Origin: Chloroflexota bacterium
GTDB taxonomy: Bacteria > Chloroflexota > Anaerolineae > SpSt-313
Direction of reading: 5' to 3'
DNA: 64,000 bases
Assembly: GCA_029553955.1 (NCBI GenBank)
Contig: JAKPJZ010000113.1
Coordinates: forward strand, 1-64,000
Below, piece by piece: positions 53,052 to 61,274 of the stretch. Under the pieces are notes generated by a model. That model was not told the origin of the DNA. It saw only the letters and a program-made list of their open reading frames with translations, and searched no databases. A program made the position numbers and the translations under genes. The stretch's first letter is position 1, and every line of letters starts with the position of its first letter.

Positions 53052-54920
53052 GTGGGCCAGGCACAGCGGCCTAGGCCACTCCTGTCTTTCTTTGGCACAG
53101 TGGAGGGGACGCTGGTGCTCCTGCTGCTCGCCGTCCTGCTGCCGGTCATCCTGGCGCAGGTCGGCCTCAGCCTGGTCAACTTTGAGGTCCGCGCCGCAGA
53201 ACAGGCCCAATCGCAGCTCAATGTGGCCCGGGTGGCGGCGGTGACCGCCAACAACTATGTCCGCGACGTCGAGCGCACCGAGCTGGCCATCGGCACCGCG
53301 CTGACGGCCTCGCCGCCCCCACCACCCCAAGAAGAGACGCGCCTGCTGGCCGCCTCGACGGCGGCGTACATCGCAGTGCTGCGCTTTAGCTGGTTCGACC
53401 CGGCCGGCCGGGCCATCGCCTCCAGCGAGCCACGGGTCGTCGGGCTGGACTTTGGCGACCGGCTCTACGTCCAGCAAGTTCAGGCCGGGCAGGAGATGGT
53501 CGTGAGCGACCTCTTCCCGGCGCGCATCGGCGACGGGCAGATTTTCGTCATCGCGCGGGGGATACGCGACGCCCAGGGCAACCTGCAGGGGATGGTGGTG
53601 GCGGCGATCGACCCGGACGTGGTTAGCAGGGTGTTGCTGCCCACAGAGCTCACGAACGGCACCACCGTCGCCGTCTTTGACGCCAACGGCCAACTGGTCT
53701 ACCAGAACCCGCCGGCAGCTCCAGGCGTGACCCGGCAAGATTGGGCGCGCGCCCTGCCCCAGCTCGCGCAGGCGCAGGCCGGGCAAGAGGCGATGGGCGC
53801 TTTTGTCTCGCCGGCCAATGGGCAGCGCCAAGTGTTCGGCCTGACCCCGGCCGGGACTACTGGCTGGGTGGCCCTCGCCTACCGGCCGCAAGCCCAGGTG
53901 ACGGCGCCACTCGTGCAGAACCTCCTGGTGCAACTGGGCCTGCTCCTGGGCATCGGCGCCCTCGGGCTGGCCATCGCCCTGCGCGGCAGCCGCAGCATCA
54001 CCGTCCCCCTCGAGCATGTGCGCCGCCATGCCTTGGCAGTGGGCCGCGGCGAACAGCCGCCGCCGCTGCAGCCGAGGGGCCCGATCGAACTGCGGGACCT
54101 CGCCGTGGCCTCGAACCACATGGCCGCCGAGATCCAGGCGCGGGAGGAGCGCATCAGGGCACTCTACGGCGCAGAGCGCCAGGCGCGCGCCGAGGCCGAG
54201 GCGGCGGTACGGGCACGAGAGCAGTTCCTCGCCGGGTCGGCCCACGAGCTCAAGACGCCGGTCACCAACCTGCGCGGCTTTGCCGAGCTGGCGCTGCGCC
54301 GCCTCACGAAGCGAGGCGTGCTCAGCCCCGAGGAGCTGCGGCGCACCCTCGAGACCATCGACCGACAGGCCGACAGGCTGGCGCGGCTGGTGGCCCAGCT
54401 CTTGGACGTTGCCAGCATTGAGGCCGGCGAGATGGAGCTGCGGCGACAGGAGACGGACCTGACAGCACTGGCGCAGGGAGTCGCATCGAGGCTGCACGCC
54501 GCCACGCAGCGGCGCGTCGACGTGGCGGCGCCAGGGCCCCTGCCGGCCTTGGTCGACGCCGCGCGCATCGAGCAGGTGCTGGCCAACCTGGTGGATAACG
54601 CCGCCAAGTTCAGCCCCAAAGACAGGCCCGTGGAGGTGGCACTGGCGGCGCCTGATCCGGAGTCGGTGCGCATCGCGGTGCGCGATCACGGCCCAGGCAT
54701 CCCCCCAGAGCGGCGCGAGCTCATCTTTACCCGCTTCTACCAGGCGCAGGCCGGCCGGCCCTTCAGCGGCCTGGGCCTGGGCCTCTACTATGCCCGCCGC
54801 ATCGTCGAGCTGCACGGCGGCACCATCGCGGCCGAAGCCCCGCCCGGTGGCGGCACGCGCCTGGTGCTCACTCTGCCGGTGAGGCCGCCCGAGGGGCAGG
54901 GCCTTGAGCAGGCCCGCTAG
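53052..54920 (+). CDS. Membrane sensor histidine kinase with extracytoplasmic sensor and HAMP domains
   Basis: A 622-residue kinase. First membrane helix about 12-38, an extracytoplasmic dCache-like sensor domain (about 40-290), second helix (about 291-320), HAMP (SRSITVPLEHVRRHALAVGRGE), then HisKA with the phospho-acceptor His398 in GSAHELKTP. The HATPase has N-box LANLVDNAAKF, G1 VRDHGPGIP and G2 GLGLGLYYARRIV. The GTG at 53052 with AGGAGG six bases upstream is a better start than the GTG at 53025. No response regulator is adjacent; the nearest is at 58910. Confidence 0.9.
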   Translation: MGQAQRPRPLLSFFGTVEGTLVLLLLAVLLPVILAQVGLSLVNFEVRAAEQAQSQLNVARVAAVTANNYVRDVERTELAIGTALTASPPPPPQEETRLLAASTAAYIAVLRFSWFDPAGRAIASSEPRVVGLDFGDRLYVQQVQAGQEMVVSDLFPARIGDGQIFVIARGIRDAQGNLQGMVVAAIDPDVVSRVLLPTELTNGTTVAVFDANGQLVYQNPPAAPGVTRQDWARALPQLAQAQAGQEAMGAFVSPANGQRQVFGLTPAGTTGWVALAYRPQAQVTAPLVQNLLVQLGLLLGIGALGLAIALRGSRSITVPLEHVRRHALAVGRGEQPPPLQPRGPIELRDLAVASNHMAAEIQAREERIRALYGAERQARAEAEAAVRAREQFLAGSAHELKTPVTNLRGFAELALRRLTKRGVLSPEELRRTLETIDRQADRLARLVAQLLDVASIEAGEMELRRQETDLTALAQGVASRLHAATQRRVDVAAPGPLPALVDAARIEQVLANLVDNAAKFSPKDRPVEVALAAPDPESVRIAVRDHGPGIPPERRELIFTRFYQAQAGRPFSGLGLGLYYARRIVELHGGTIAAEAPPGGGTRLVLTLPVRPPEGQGLEQAR

Positions 54921-55012
54921 CAGCAATGCCTTTCGAACAAGGCAGCAGCCGCAGTAACGACTCTAGTCGTCGTCAGAATGGCGGCCAAGCCGGCATTGCA
55001 GCGCTGTCCGCA

Positions 55013-55095
55013 ACTGCTCAGCCTGTCTGTCATTGCGAGTATCCCATGCCGCGCGGCGGCATGGGATACTCGCAATGACAGACAGGCTGAGCAGT
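55013..55095. repeat. Inverted repeat with 40-bp perfect arms, 3-base loop
   Basis: Arms 55013-55052 and 55056-55095 are exact reverse complements. The arm word TGTCATTGCGAGTATCCCAT recurs in altered form at 43071. No T tract follows. Confidence 0.97.
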
Positions 55096-55101
55096 GACGA
55101 T

Positions 55102-55205
55102 TCTCAATGACTGAGGCAAGATCTCACCGCAGAGGACGCAGAGGTTCTTCTGATCCTCTTTGCGTCCTCTACCGGTGGATATCCTCGTCGGTTTGAGACC
55201 AAGCT
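55102..55205. repeat. Second copy of the CAGAGGCGC inverted repeat
   Basis: It matches 5462-5580 including flanks (TGAGGCAAGATCTCACCGCA ... GGTTTGAGACCAAGC) with small deletions. Confidence 0.85.
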
Positions 55206-55226
55206 CTGCTGGAATAGCGGCGAGTA

Positions 55227-55256
55227 TTGACCACACTCCCCGCTTTGGGGTATAAT
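55227..55256 (+). promoter_or_regulatory. Promoter TTGACC-18-TATAAT
   Basis: -35 at 55227-55232, perfect -10 at 55251-55256, spacer 18, 70 bases before the lipoprotein gene. Confidence 0.85.
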
Positions 55257-55325
55257 GCTGCACACTCTGAAACCCCATCACTCATCACCAAGGCCTGCAT
55301 CTTTGTATCCTAGGAGGACCTCGCA

Positions 55326-55985
55326 ATGAAGAATCGGCGCACGATCGCTGTTCTCGCCCTGTGCTTGCTCGTTGTGGCCGCCGCCGGCTGTGCCCCGGCG
55401 CAGCAGAGCGCCGCCCCGACCGCGTCGCGCACGCCCCGGCCTACCTTCACTGCCCTGCCGCCGGCCACCGCCACCCCCACCGTGCTGCCGACGCTGCCGC
55501 CGACCGCCACCCCCGAGCCGCCGACAGCGACGCCAGTGCCGCCTACCGATACACCCGCGCCGCCGCCCACCAAGGCGCCGCCGCCGCCCACAGCCGTGCC
55601 GCCGACGGCGGTGCCCGCGCCGCAGCCCGGCGCCCACGGCGTCATTGGCCGGCTGCGCACCCGCGACGGCCGCAACGACTTTGCCGTGAACGAGGAGGTC
55701 TTTTTTACCTTTGAGGTCGAGAACCCCGGCGACGGCGATGTCCGCTTTGGCATCCTGGGCCTCAAGGCCAATAACGACGTGCCGTTCCAGACCAGTTGGA
55801 CCTCCGACGTCTACGACCACAAGTTCATCGCCCACCAGACCTTCCGCAACGACGACCGCATCATTTTTGCTGCGCCCGGCACCTACACCGTGCGCCTGGC
55901 CGTGTGCTTTGCGACGTACAATGACTGCCGCGGCGGCGCCGACGCCTGGGAAGAGTTTGGCTCTGTCGTGGTCAACATCCGCTGA
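55326..55985 (+). CDS. Surface lipoprotein with Pro/Thr-rich stalk
   Basis: A 219-residue lipoprotein: signal peptide and lipobox AAAGC (Cys near 22), then about 75 residues of PT/PPTAT repeats forming an extended stalk. A small beta-type domain follows (VFFTFEVENPGDGDVRFGILGL), resembling an immunoglobulin-like or DUF-type fold. AGGAGG lies upstream. It is six bases before the kinase gene, so it may serve as an extracytoplasmic partner of that kinase; this is inference. Confidence 0.78.
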   Translation: MKNRRTIAVLALCLLVVAAAGCAPAQQSAAPTASRTPRPTFTALPPATATPTVLPTLPPTATPEPPTATPVPPTDTPAPPPTKAPPPPTAVPPTAVPAPQPGAHGVIGRLRTRDGRNDFAVNEEVFFTFEVENPGDGDVRFGILGLKANNDVPFQTSWTSDVYDHKFIAHQTFRNDDRIIFAAPGTYTVRLAVCFATYNDCRGGADAWEEFGSVVVNIR

Positions 55986-55991
55986 GGTCCG

Positions 55992-57098
55992 ATGCTCGTC
56001 TTTGACCTGCGCTGGCTCCTCTTTGCCCTACTGCTGGCGCTGATGGCGGCCCTCTGGGTGGCGGGCCGGCTCGGGCGGTCTACGCGCGCCCAGGCCGGCC
56101 GGCCCAGTTGGGCCGGCCTGGCGCCCGAGCTTGAGCAGGCCCCGTTCGGTCTGCTGTTGGTTGAGGGGGCACGTGGCTGCCGCTACGCCAATCCCTACGC
56201 ACAGCGCCTCCTGGGCCTGCCGCCCGGCGGCGGGCTGCCCGAGGCGACCTGGGTCACCTTGTTGCAGGAGGACCGTGAGGCGGTGCGGAAGGAGGGCGGG
56301 GCCACCGGCCGCTACCGCAGTGTGCCTCTCGCGGCCGGCCGCTTCATCCACTGGTGGCTCACCCCGCTCGGCCCGCTGGACGCCGTCTTCCTGCTCGACG
56401 TCACCTTGCAGCGCCAGGCCGAAGAGGCCTCGCGCTCGCTGGTCAACGACCTCTCGCATGAGCTGCGCACGCCGCTGGCCACCATGCTGACCCACCTCGA
56501 AGTGCTCGCCCTGCCCACCATCTCGCAGGAGACGGGCCGCCAGTCGATCGCCCTGCTCAGGGCCGAGGCGCGCCGCATGGCACGCCTGGTGCACCAGATG
56601 CTCGAGCTCGGCCGGCTTGAGACGACCGCGGAGCTCGAGCGCCGCCCGCTGCAGCTCCTGCCCCTGGCCGAGGAAGCCGTCGCCCAGCTTGCGCCGTTGG
56701 CCGCCGAGCGCAGCATCGCCGTCTCCATCGAGGCCGACACGCCCCTGCCGCTGTGCCCGGGCGACGAAGACCGGCTGCGCCAGGTGCTGCTCAACCTGCT
56801 CGACAACGCCTGTAAGTACGCGCGGCCGGGCGACCGTGTATGGGTGTCGCTGCGGCGCGAAGGCCAGGGGGTGCGCTGCGCCGTGGGCGACAGCGGCCCC
56901 GGCATCGCCGCCGCGCACCTCCCCAACCTCACCCGGCGCTTTTACCGCGCCGCGCCCCAGGAGGTCGAGGGCTCCGGCCTGGGCCTGGCCCTCGCCGAAG
57001 AGATCCTGCGCCGCCACGGCAGCCGCCTCGAAATCGAGAGCCGTACGGAGGGAGCGGAAACGGGGACGGTGGCGGGGTTTGTGATACGTGAGGCGTGA
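55992..57098 (+). CDS. Sensor histidine kinase with PAS-like domain
   Basis: A 368-residue kinase. One N-terminal membrane helix (LLFALLLALMAALWVAG), a PAS-like region (about 45-140; APFGLLLVEGARGCRYANPYAQRLLG), HisKA with His156 in DLSHELRTPLATM and HATPase motifs LLNLLDNACKYA, VGDSGPGIA and GSGLGLALAEEIL. Layout resembles PhoR. The last codons (VIREA) and stop codon fall within a GAGGCGTGAGGCG repeat, the same word that ends the RNase J gene. Confidence 0.9.
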   Translation: MLVFDLRWLLFALLLALMAALWVAGRLGRSTRAQAGRPSWAGLAPELEQAPFGLLLVEGARGCRYANPYAQRLLGLPPGGGLPEATWVTLLQEDREAVRKEGGATGRYRSVPLAAGRFIHWWLTPLGPLDAVFLLDVTLQRQAEEASRSLVNDLSHELRTPLATMLTHLEVLALPTISQETGRQSIALLRAEARRMARLVHQMLELGRLETTAELERRPLQLLPLAEEAVAQLAPLAAERSIAVSIEADTPLPLCPGDEDRLRQVLLNLLDNACKYARPGDRVWVSLRREGQGVRCAVGDSGPGIAAAHLPNLTRRFYRAAPQEVEGSGLGLALAEEILRRHGSRLEIESRTEGAETGTVAGFVIREA

Positions 57099-57282
57099 GG
57101 CGTGATGCGTACTGCGTGATACGTGAGCACTTGCGTGTTCCGTTGGCGCTCGCGCTGGTGCCAGGGGCAGCAGGGGCGGCTCCCACGCCGCCGGCGATGC
57201 GGCTGATCATGGCCCATCGCGGCCGAGAGGCGCTGCCGCTATCGGCATGCAGGCTGGGCAGTGCAGAGAACGGAACACGCAA
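57083..57282. repeat. Repeat cluster after the histidine kinase
   Basis: 57083-57121 carries ACGTGAGGCGTGAGGCGTGA, and 57131-57144 (TTGCGTGTTCCGTT) pairs with 57269-57282 (AACGGAACACGCAA). The kinase stop codon is inside the first block. Confidence 0.8.
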
Positions 57283-57315
57283 TACGCAATACGCGCAACA
57301 TGGAGCCGACTGCTG

Positions 57316-58752
57316 ATGCTTGCCAGGCTTCTCCGTGGGGTCAAATACCATTGGCCCGTCCTGCTCGGCCTTGCCGTGCTGGCCGGCTATTGGCTGCTGC
57401 CGATCTCGGGCCAGGTGGTGGTGACGCTGGGGTCCGAACGGCCGGCGCCGGCCTGGCCACAGATGCGCCTGGAGGGGGCGACGCTGCAGGTGAGCGACGA
57501 TGTGCCCTGGGCCCACGTGCTGGTGACGGTGAACGGCGCAGCGGTCTACCCCGAGAAGTGGTGGCAGAACCCCGATGGCAGTTGGACCTGGCAATGGACG
57601 CTCTCGACGCAGGCCGCCGGTGGCGCCGCCATCACCTTTTACCATGATTGCCACACCGGCTGCGTGGAGCGCGGGCGCCTGGCCATTGGCCCCTTGCCGA
57701 CGCCGCAGCCCGCCGCACCTCTGCCCACCAAGCTCGGCGTGGCCTTTGCCGATCCGCTGCGCGATTGGCATGGCCGCGCCGGCTGGGACGTGGAGCTGGC
57801 CTACTGCCGGCCCGACGAGCAGCCCTATTGGAGTATTGACGAGCTGGCGGCGCGCGTCTACGCCGCCCTGGCCAAGGGCCTGCGCGTGTTGGTGCGCGTC
57901 GACTATGCGCCGGGCCAGAGCCTGCCCCCGGGGGGCGACTATGCCGGCCTGAGCGAGTATGTGGCCTACGCTGAGCGCCTGGCACGCGATGCGCGGCTGC
58001 AGGGCGTCTACGGCTATGTCATCGGCAGCGGCTACAACGCCCACGACGCCAATGCGCTGGCCCCCGAGCAGCCGGTGACCCCCGCCTGGTATGCCCGCGT
58101 CTTTAGCGGCTATGGCGAGGCGGCCACGCGCACCGACAACGTGGTGCAGGCGCTACGCGCCGCCAACCCTGTGGTGCGCGTGCTGGTGGGGCCGGTGCGG
58201 CCCTGGGTGGCCGACCAGGGCGACCCGCCTGCCCCCTGGCTCGGCTACATGAATAGCCTCGTGGCCGCCCTCGACGAGGCCGCACGCACCAAGGCCGCCG
58301 CCGGCATCCCCCTGGCCGCGCCCGACGGCTTTGCATTGCAGGCGCCGGGCCGCCCCGCGGCCGCCGAGCTTACTGGCCGCAGCGGCGCCGAAGAGCCACG
58401 GCTCGATCTCAAGCGCGCCTCGTGGCAGGGCGCGCAGGCCGGCTTTCGCGTCTACCGCGACTGGCTGGCCATCATCAACGCCTACCCGGCCACCCGCGGG
58501 CTGCCGGCCTACATCACGTCGAGCAACACCTACGCCCCCGACGACGGCGCGCCCCCGGCGCAGAACTATCCGCGCGGCTGGCTCAGTGCGGCCCTCGCCG
58601 AGGCCGATGCCGAGCCGCAGGTGCAGGCGCTCGTCTGGTTCCTCGACGGCCCCCTCGGCGATGCCCAGTGGGACGGTTTCAGCCTCGCCCGCCGCCAGGG
58701 CCACGCGGCCGAGGCAGCCGACGAGTTTGACGCGTTGCTCAAGTTGGAATAG
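57316..58752 (+). CDS. Uncharacterised membrane-anchored protein, possible glycosidase-like barrel
   Basis: A 478-residue protein. One N-terminal membrane helix (about 10-30), a beta-rich region to about 130 (VLVTVNGAAVYPEKWWQNPDGSWTW) and a larger alpha/beta region. The latter contains VRVDYAPGQSLPPGGDY, GVYGYVIGSGYNAHDAN, PVVRVLVGPVRPW and VQALVWFLDGPLGDAQW, which look like successive strands of a TIM barrel. Acidic residues after strands suggest, but do not prove, a hydrolase. It lies between the kinase and a response regulator. Confidence 0.55.
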   Translation: MLARLLRGVKYHWPVLLGLAVLAGYWLLPISGQVVVTLGSERPAPAWPQMRLEGATLQVSDDVPWAHVLVTVNGAAVYPEKWWQNPDGSWTWQWTLSTQAAGGAAITFYHDCHTGCVERGRLAIGPLPTPQPAAPLPTKLGVAFADPLRDWHGRAGWDVELAYCRPDEQPYWSIDELAARVYAALAKGLRVLVRVDYAPGQSLPPGGDYAGLSEYVAYAERLARDARLQGVYGYVIGSGYNAHDANALAPEQPVTPAWYARVFSGYGEAATRTDNVVQALRAANPVVRVLVGPVRPWVADQGDPPAPWLGYMNSLVAALDEAARTKAAAGIPLAAPDGFALQAPGRPAAAELTGRSGAEEPRLDLKRASWQGAQAGFRVYRDWLAIINAYPATRGLPAYITSSNTYAPDDGAPPAQNYPRGWLSAALAEADAEPQVQALVWFLDGPLGDAQWDGFSLARRQGHAAEAADEFDALLKLE

Positions 58753-58771
58753 ATGTGCGCGTCGTGTCCTG

Positions 58772-58890
58772 CGTGTTGCGTATTGCGTGTTCCGTATGCC
58801 CGGCGTCGAGTCGTGTCGCCGGCCATGGGCGCGCCTGCGGTACGAGGCCCACGAACGTGCGGACAAACGGAACACGCAATACGCAACACG
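58772..58890. repeat. Inverted repeat with 24-bp perfect arms
   Basis: Arms 58772-58795 and 58867-58890 are exact inverses built from GCGTGTTGCGTATTGCGTG words; 71-base loop. Same word family as 57131-57282. Confidence 0.93.
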
Positions 58891-58909
58891 AATCTAGAGA
58901 GGCCATGCG

Positions 58910-59557
58910 ATGAGCGACCTCAATTCGAGCGCGAGCACAATCCGCGTGCTCCTGGCCGACGATCATCCGGCGCTGCGGGTGGGGCTGCGCGTGTTGCTCG
59001 AGCAGGCCCCCGGGGTCGAGGTGGTGGCTGAAACGGGCGACGGCGTGCAGGCGCTCGAGCAGATCGTCGCGCTCGAGCCCGACGTCGCCGTGCTCGATTG
59101 CCGCCTGCCCGGCCTGCCCGGCACCGAGGTCGCCGCCCAGGTGCGCCGCCGCGGCCTGGCCACGCGCATCCTCGCCCTCAGCGCCTACAGCGACGAGCAG
59201 TACGTCCGCGGCATGCTCGCCGCCGGCGCCGTCGGCTACTTGCTCAAAGAGGATGCGCCCGGCGTCATCGTCGCCGCCGTCCAGGCCGCCGCGCAGGGCC
59301 GCGCCTGGCTCAGCCCCGCCGTTGCTGCCGTCGTCGCCGCCCTCGCCCGCAGCGACCACCCCTCGCCGCAGGACCTCACCGAGCGCGAGCGCGAGGTCTT
59401 GCGCCTCGTCGCCCAGGGCCGCACCAACAAAGAGATCGCCCTCAGCCTCGGCATCGCCGAACGCACCGTCGAGTTCCACATCACCAACCTCCTCGCCAAG
59501 CTCCGCCTCGCCTCCCGCGTCGAAGCCGCCGTCTGGGCCACCGAACACGGCCTCTAG
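58910..59557 (+). CDS. NarL/FixJ-type response regulator
   Basis: A 215-residue regulator. Receiver domain (1-125) with acidic pocket LLADDHP, phospho-acceptor Asp63 in VLDCRLPG and LLKED for the conserved Lys. The LuxR-type helix-turn-helix is LTEREREVLRLVAQGRTNKEIALSLGIAERTVEFHITNLLAKL (about 150-205). Its kinase is probably one of the two upstream; the 55992 kinase is nearer but is of a PhoR-like type. Confidence 0.93.
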   Translation: MSDLNSSASTIRVLLADDHPALRVGLRVLLEQAPGVEVVAETGDGVQALEQIVALEPDVAVLDCRLPGLPGTEVAAQVRRRGLATRILALSAYSDEQYVRGMLAAGAVGYLLKEDAPGVIVAAVQAAAQGRAWLSPAVAAVVAALARSDHPSPQDLTEREREVLRLVAQGRTNKEIALSLGIAERTVEFHITNLLAKLRLASRVEAAVWATEHGL

Positions 59558-59653
59558 GCACCTTCATAGATCAGTTGCCCATGCCCGAGCCGTCACCAAG
59601 ACGACATGGCCTGGCCCTGGCGCGTAGCACGTCGCCTGCCCGCAGGGAGGAAC

Positions 59654-59769
59654 GACGCCCACAAGGGGCTAGGCTACGGTCTGCACGTGGGAGGATTCTG
59701 GCGCCCATGGCCTCGGGTGTGAAGACTCTGCATCACAAAGACAGCGTAGCCTAGCCCCTTGTGGGCGTC
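59654..59769. repeat. Inverted pair of the GACGCCCACAAGGGG motif
   Basis: The 24-base motif at 59654-59677 faces its exact inverse at 59746-59769, with AACGACGCCC/GGGCGTCGTT extending the arms. It lies after the response regulator, in a 400-base gene-free gap (59558-59964). Confidence 0.95.
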
Positions 59770-59813
59770 GTTCCTTACTTGTGGTTAGCCAAAGGGCAGG
59801 CGAGGACGCCCGC

Positions 59814-59857
59814 CCCACGGTCTTGACCTGTGGATTTCCACAGGTCAAGACCGTGGG
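59814..59857. repeat. Perfect 21-bp hairpin, 2-base loop
   Basis: CCCACGGTCTTGACCTGTGG pairs exactly with its inverse. Confidence 0.95.
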
Positions 59858-59964
59858 TTTCCACAGGCCGCAGTGGCGCTGATCTGTGATATAGTAGAGA
59901 TGCCAATTGACTGCCGGGTGGCATTGCCGCGTGTGCGCGGCGATATGTAGGTGAAGGGGGCAGT

Positions 59965-60486
59965 ATGGGACGCAGACCTGTACAGATACTCGCATTCGCC
60001 GGCGGCCTGCTGCTGCTGGCCGTCACCTGGTATGCCCTGTTCTGGTGCCTGGCCGGCGCGACTGAGCTGCTGCTGGTACCCTGGGACACGACGCCCCAGC
60101 GGCCGCCGGTCGGCACCCTGGCGCGCGAGGTGAACGACTTTTTCGAGGGCCCGCCGGGCGCCTACCTGCCCGCGGCGACCATTGTCGGCGCGGGGATGGT
60201 CTCGCTCGTGGTCGGCGCCGTGCGCCGGCGGTGTGGGGCGTGGCTGCCGGTGATCCTCGCGGCGGCCAACTCTATCTTTATGGTGCTCGCCTCCATCGCC
60301 TATGTCGCCAACCAGTCGCTCTTCGCATTGCGCCTGCCCCCGCCGCAGACGGGCTACGACCTGGGCTACCAGCGCACCTGGCCGGCCATCCTGGTCGCGG
60401 GCCTACTGCTCGGGCTGCTGCTGTGCGGCCAGTGGTGGCTGGCCCTGGGCGGCCGCCGGGAGGAACGTGGCGATGCCCCTTCGTAG
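59965..60486 (+). CDS. Membrane protein of unknown function
   Basis: A 173-residue protein with four hydrophobic segments (about 8-30, 62-82, 90-110, 130-152) and short loops. The extracytoplasmic loop LAREVNDFFEGPPGAYLP is notable. No family recognised. First in a run of co-oriented membrane-protein genes. Confidence 0.65.
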   Translation: MGRRPVQILAFAGGLLLLAVTWYALFWCLAGATELLLVPWDTTPQRPPVGTLAREVNDFFEGPPGAYLPAATIVGAGMVSLVVGAVRRRCGAWLPVILAAANSIFMVLASIAYVANQSLFALRLPPPQTGYDLGYQRTWPAILVAGLLLGLLLCGQWWLALGGRREERGDAPS

Positions 60487-60541
60487 TAACGACTCTAGTC
60501 GTTCGTCCGCTGAAGCAGGCCGCCATCCCAAGGAGGGAACC

Positions 60542-61270
60542 GTGACAGATTCAACCACAGATGGGCTCCGCCGGCGTGCACAGCGCGACGGCGGAGCAGG
60601 CCTGACCATCGTCGAGACCATCCTGCGCGACCGGCAGCGTGTCTTTGCCGAGATCCGTGCCGGCCAGGGCCTGGGCGAAAAGGTGCGTGCCCTGCTCATC
60701 GCCAGCGTCGCCTTCCTGGCCCTCTATGGCGCGGTGATGGGCTCATCGCACAGCGCCCTGCAGGCGCTCAGCTCGGCGGTCAAACTGCCGCTGCTCTTCC
60801 TGGCGACTATGGCCATCTGCGCGCCTACGCTCTACTTTTTCAACCTGATATTCGGCTCCGGCCAGAGCCTCAGCCAGAACGTCGCCCTGATGCTCACGGC
60901 CATCACCGTCACCGCGGTCGTGCTGGTGAGCTGCGCGCCCATTGTGCTCTTTTTTCTCTTGACCTCCAGCCACTACCAGTTCTTCAAGCTGCTGAATGTG
61001 GGCGTGTTCGCCGTGGCCGGCATCGTGGGGGTGCTGTTCCTGGCGCAGGGCATGCGCGCCGTCTCCGGCGGTGCCCGCGCCCCGCAGAACGTCGTGCGGC
61101 TGTGGGTCCTGATCTACGCCTTTGTGGGCAGCCAGGCCGCGTGGACGCTGCGTCCCTTCGTCGGTGCGCCCAGCATGCCTTTCGAGCTGGTGCGCCGGCT
61201 GGGCGGCAACTTTTACGCCAATATCCTGGCCAGCATCGGCGAGTTCCTCGGCTTCATGGTGGTGAGGTGA
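60542..61270 (+). CDS. Multi-pass membrane protein
   Basis: A 242-residue protein with about five membrane segments. AAGGAGGG precedes the GTG at 60542. The N-terminal cytoplasmic region IVETILRDRQRVFAEIRAGQGLGEKVRALL leads into the first helix; the conserved-looking SSAVKLPLLFLATMAICAPTLYFFNLIFG is typical of proteins sometimes labelled 'actin-binding WH2 domain-containing' in Chloroflexota genomes, a name not supported by any motif here. Function unknown. Confidence 0.7.
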   Translation: MTDSTTDGLRRRAQRDGGAGLTIVETILRDRQRVFAEIRAGQGLGEKVRALLIASVAFLALYGAVMGSSHSALQALSSAVKLPLLFLATMAICAPTLYFFNLIFGSGQSLSQNVALMLTAITVTAVVLVSCAPIVLFFLLTSSHYQFFKLLNVGVFAVAGIVGVLFLAQGMRAVSGGARAPQNVVRLWVLIYAFVGSQAAWTLRPFVGAPSMPFELVRRLGGNFYANILASIGEFLGFMVVR

Positions 61271-61274
61271 GGCC

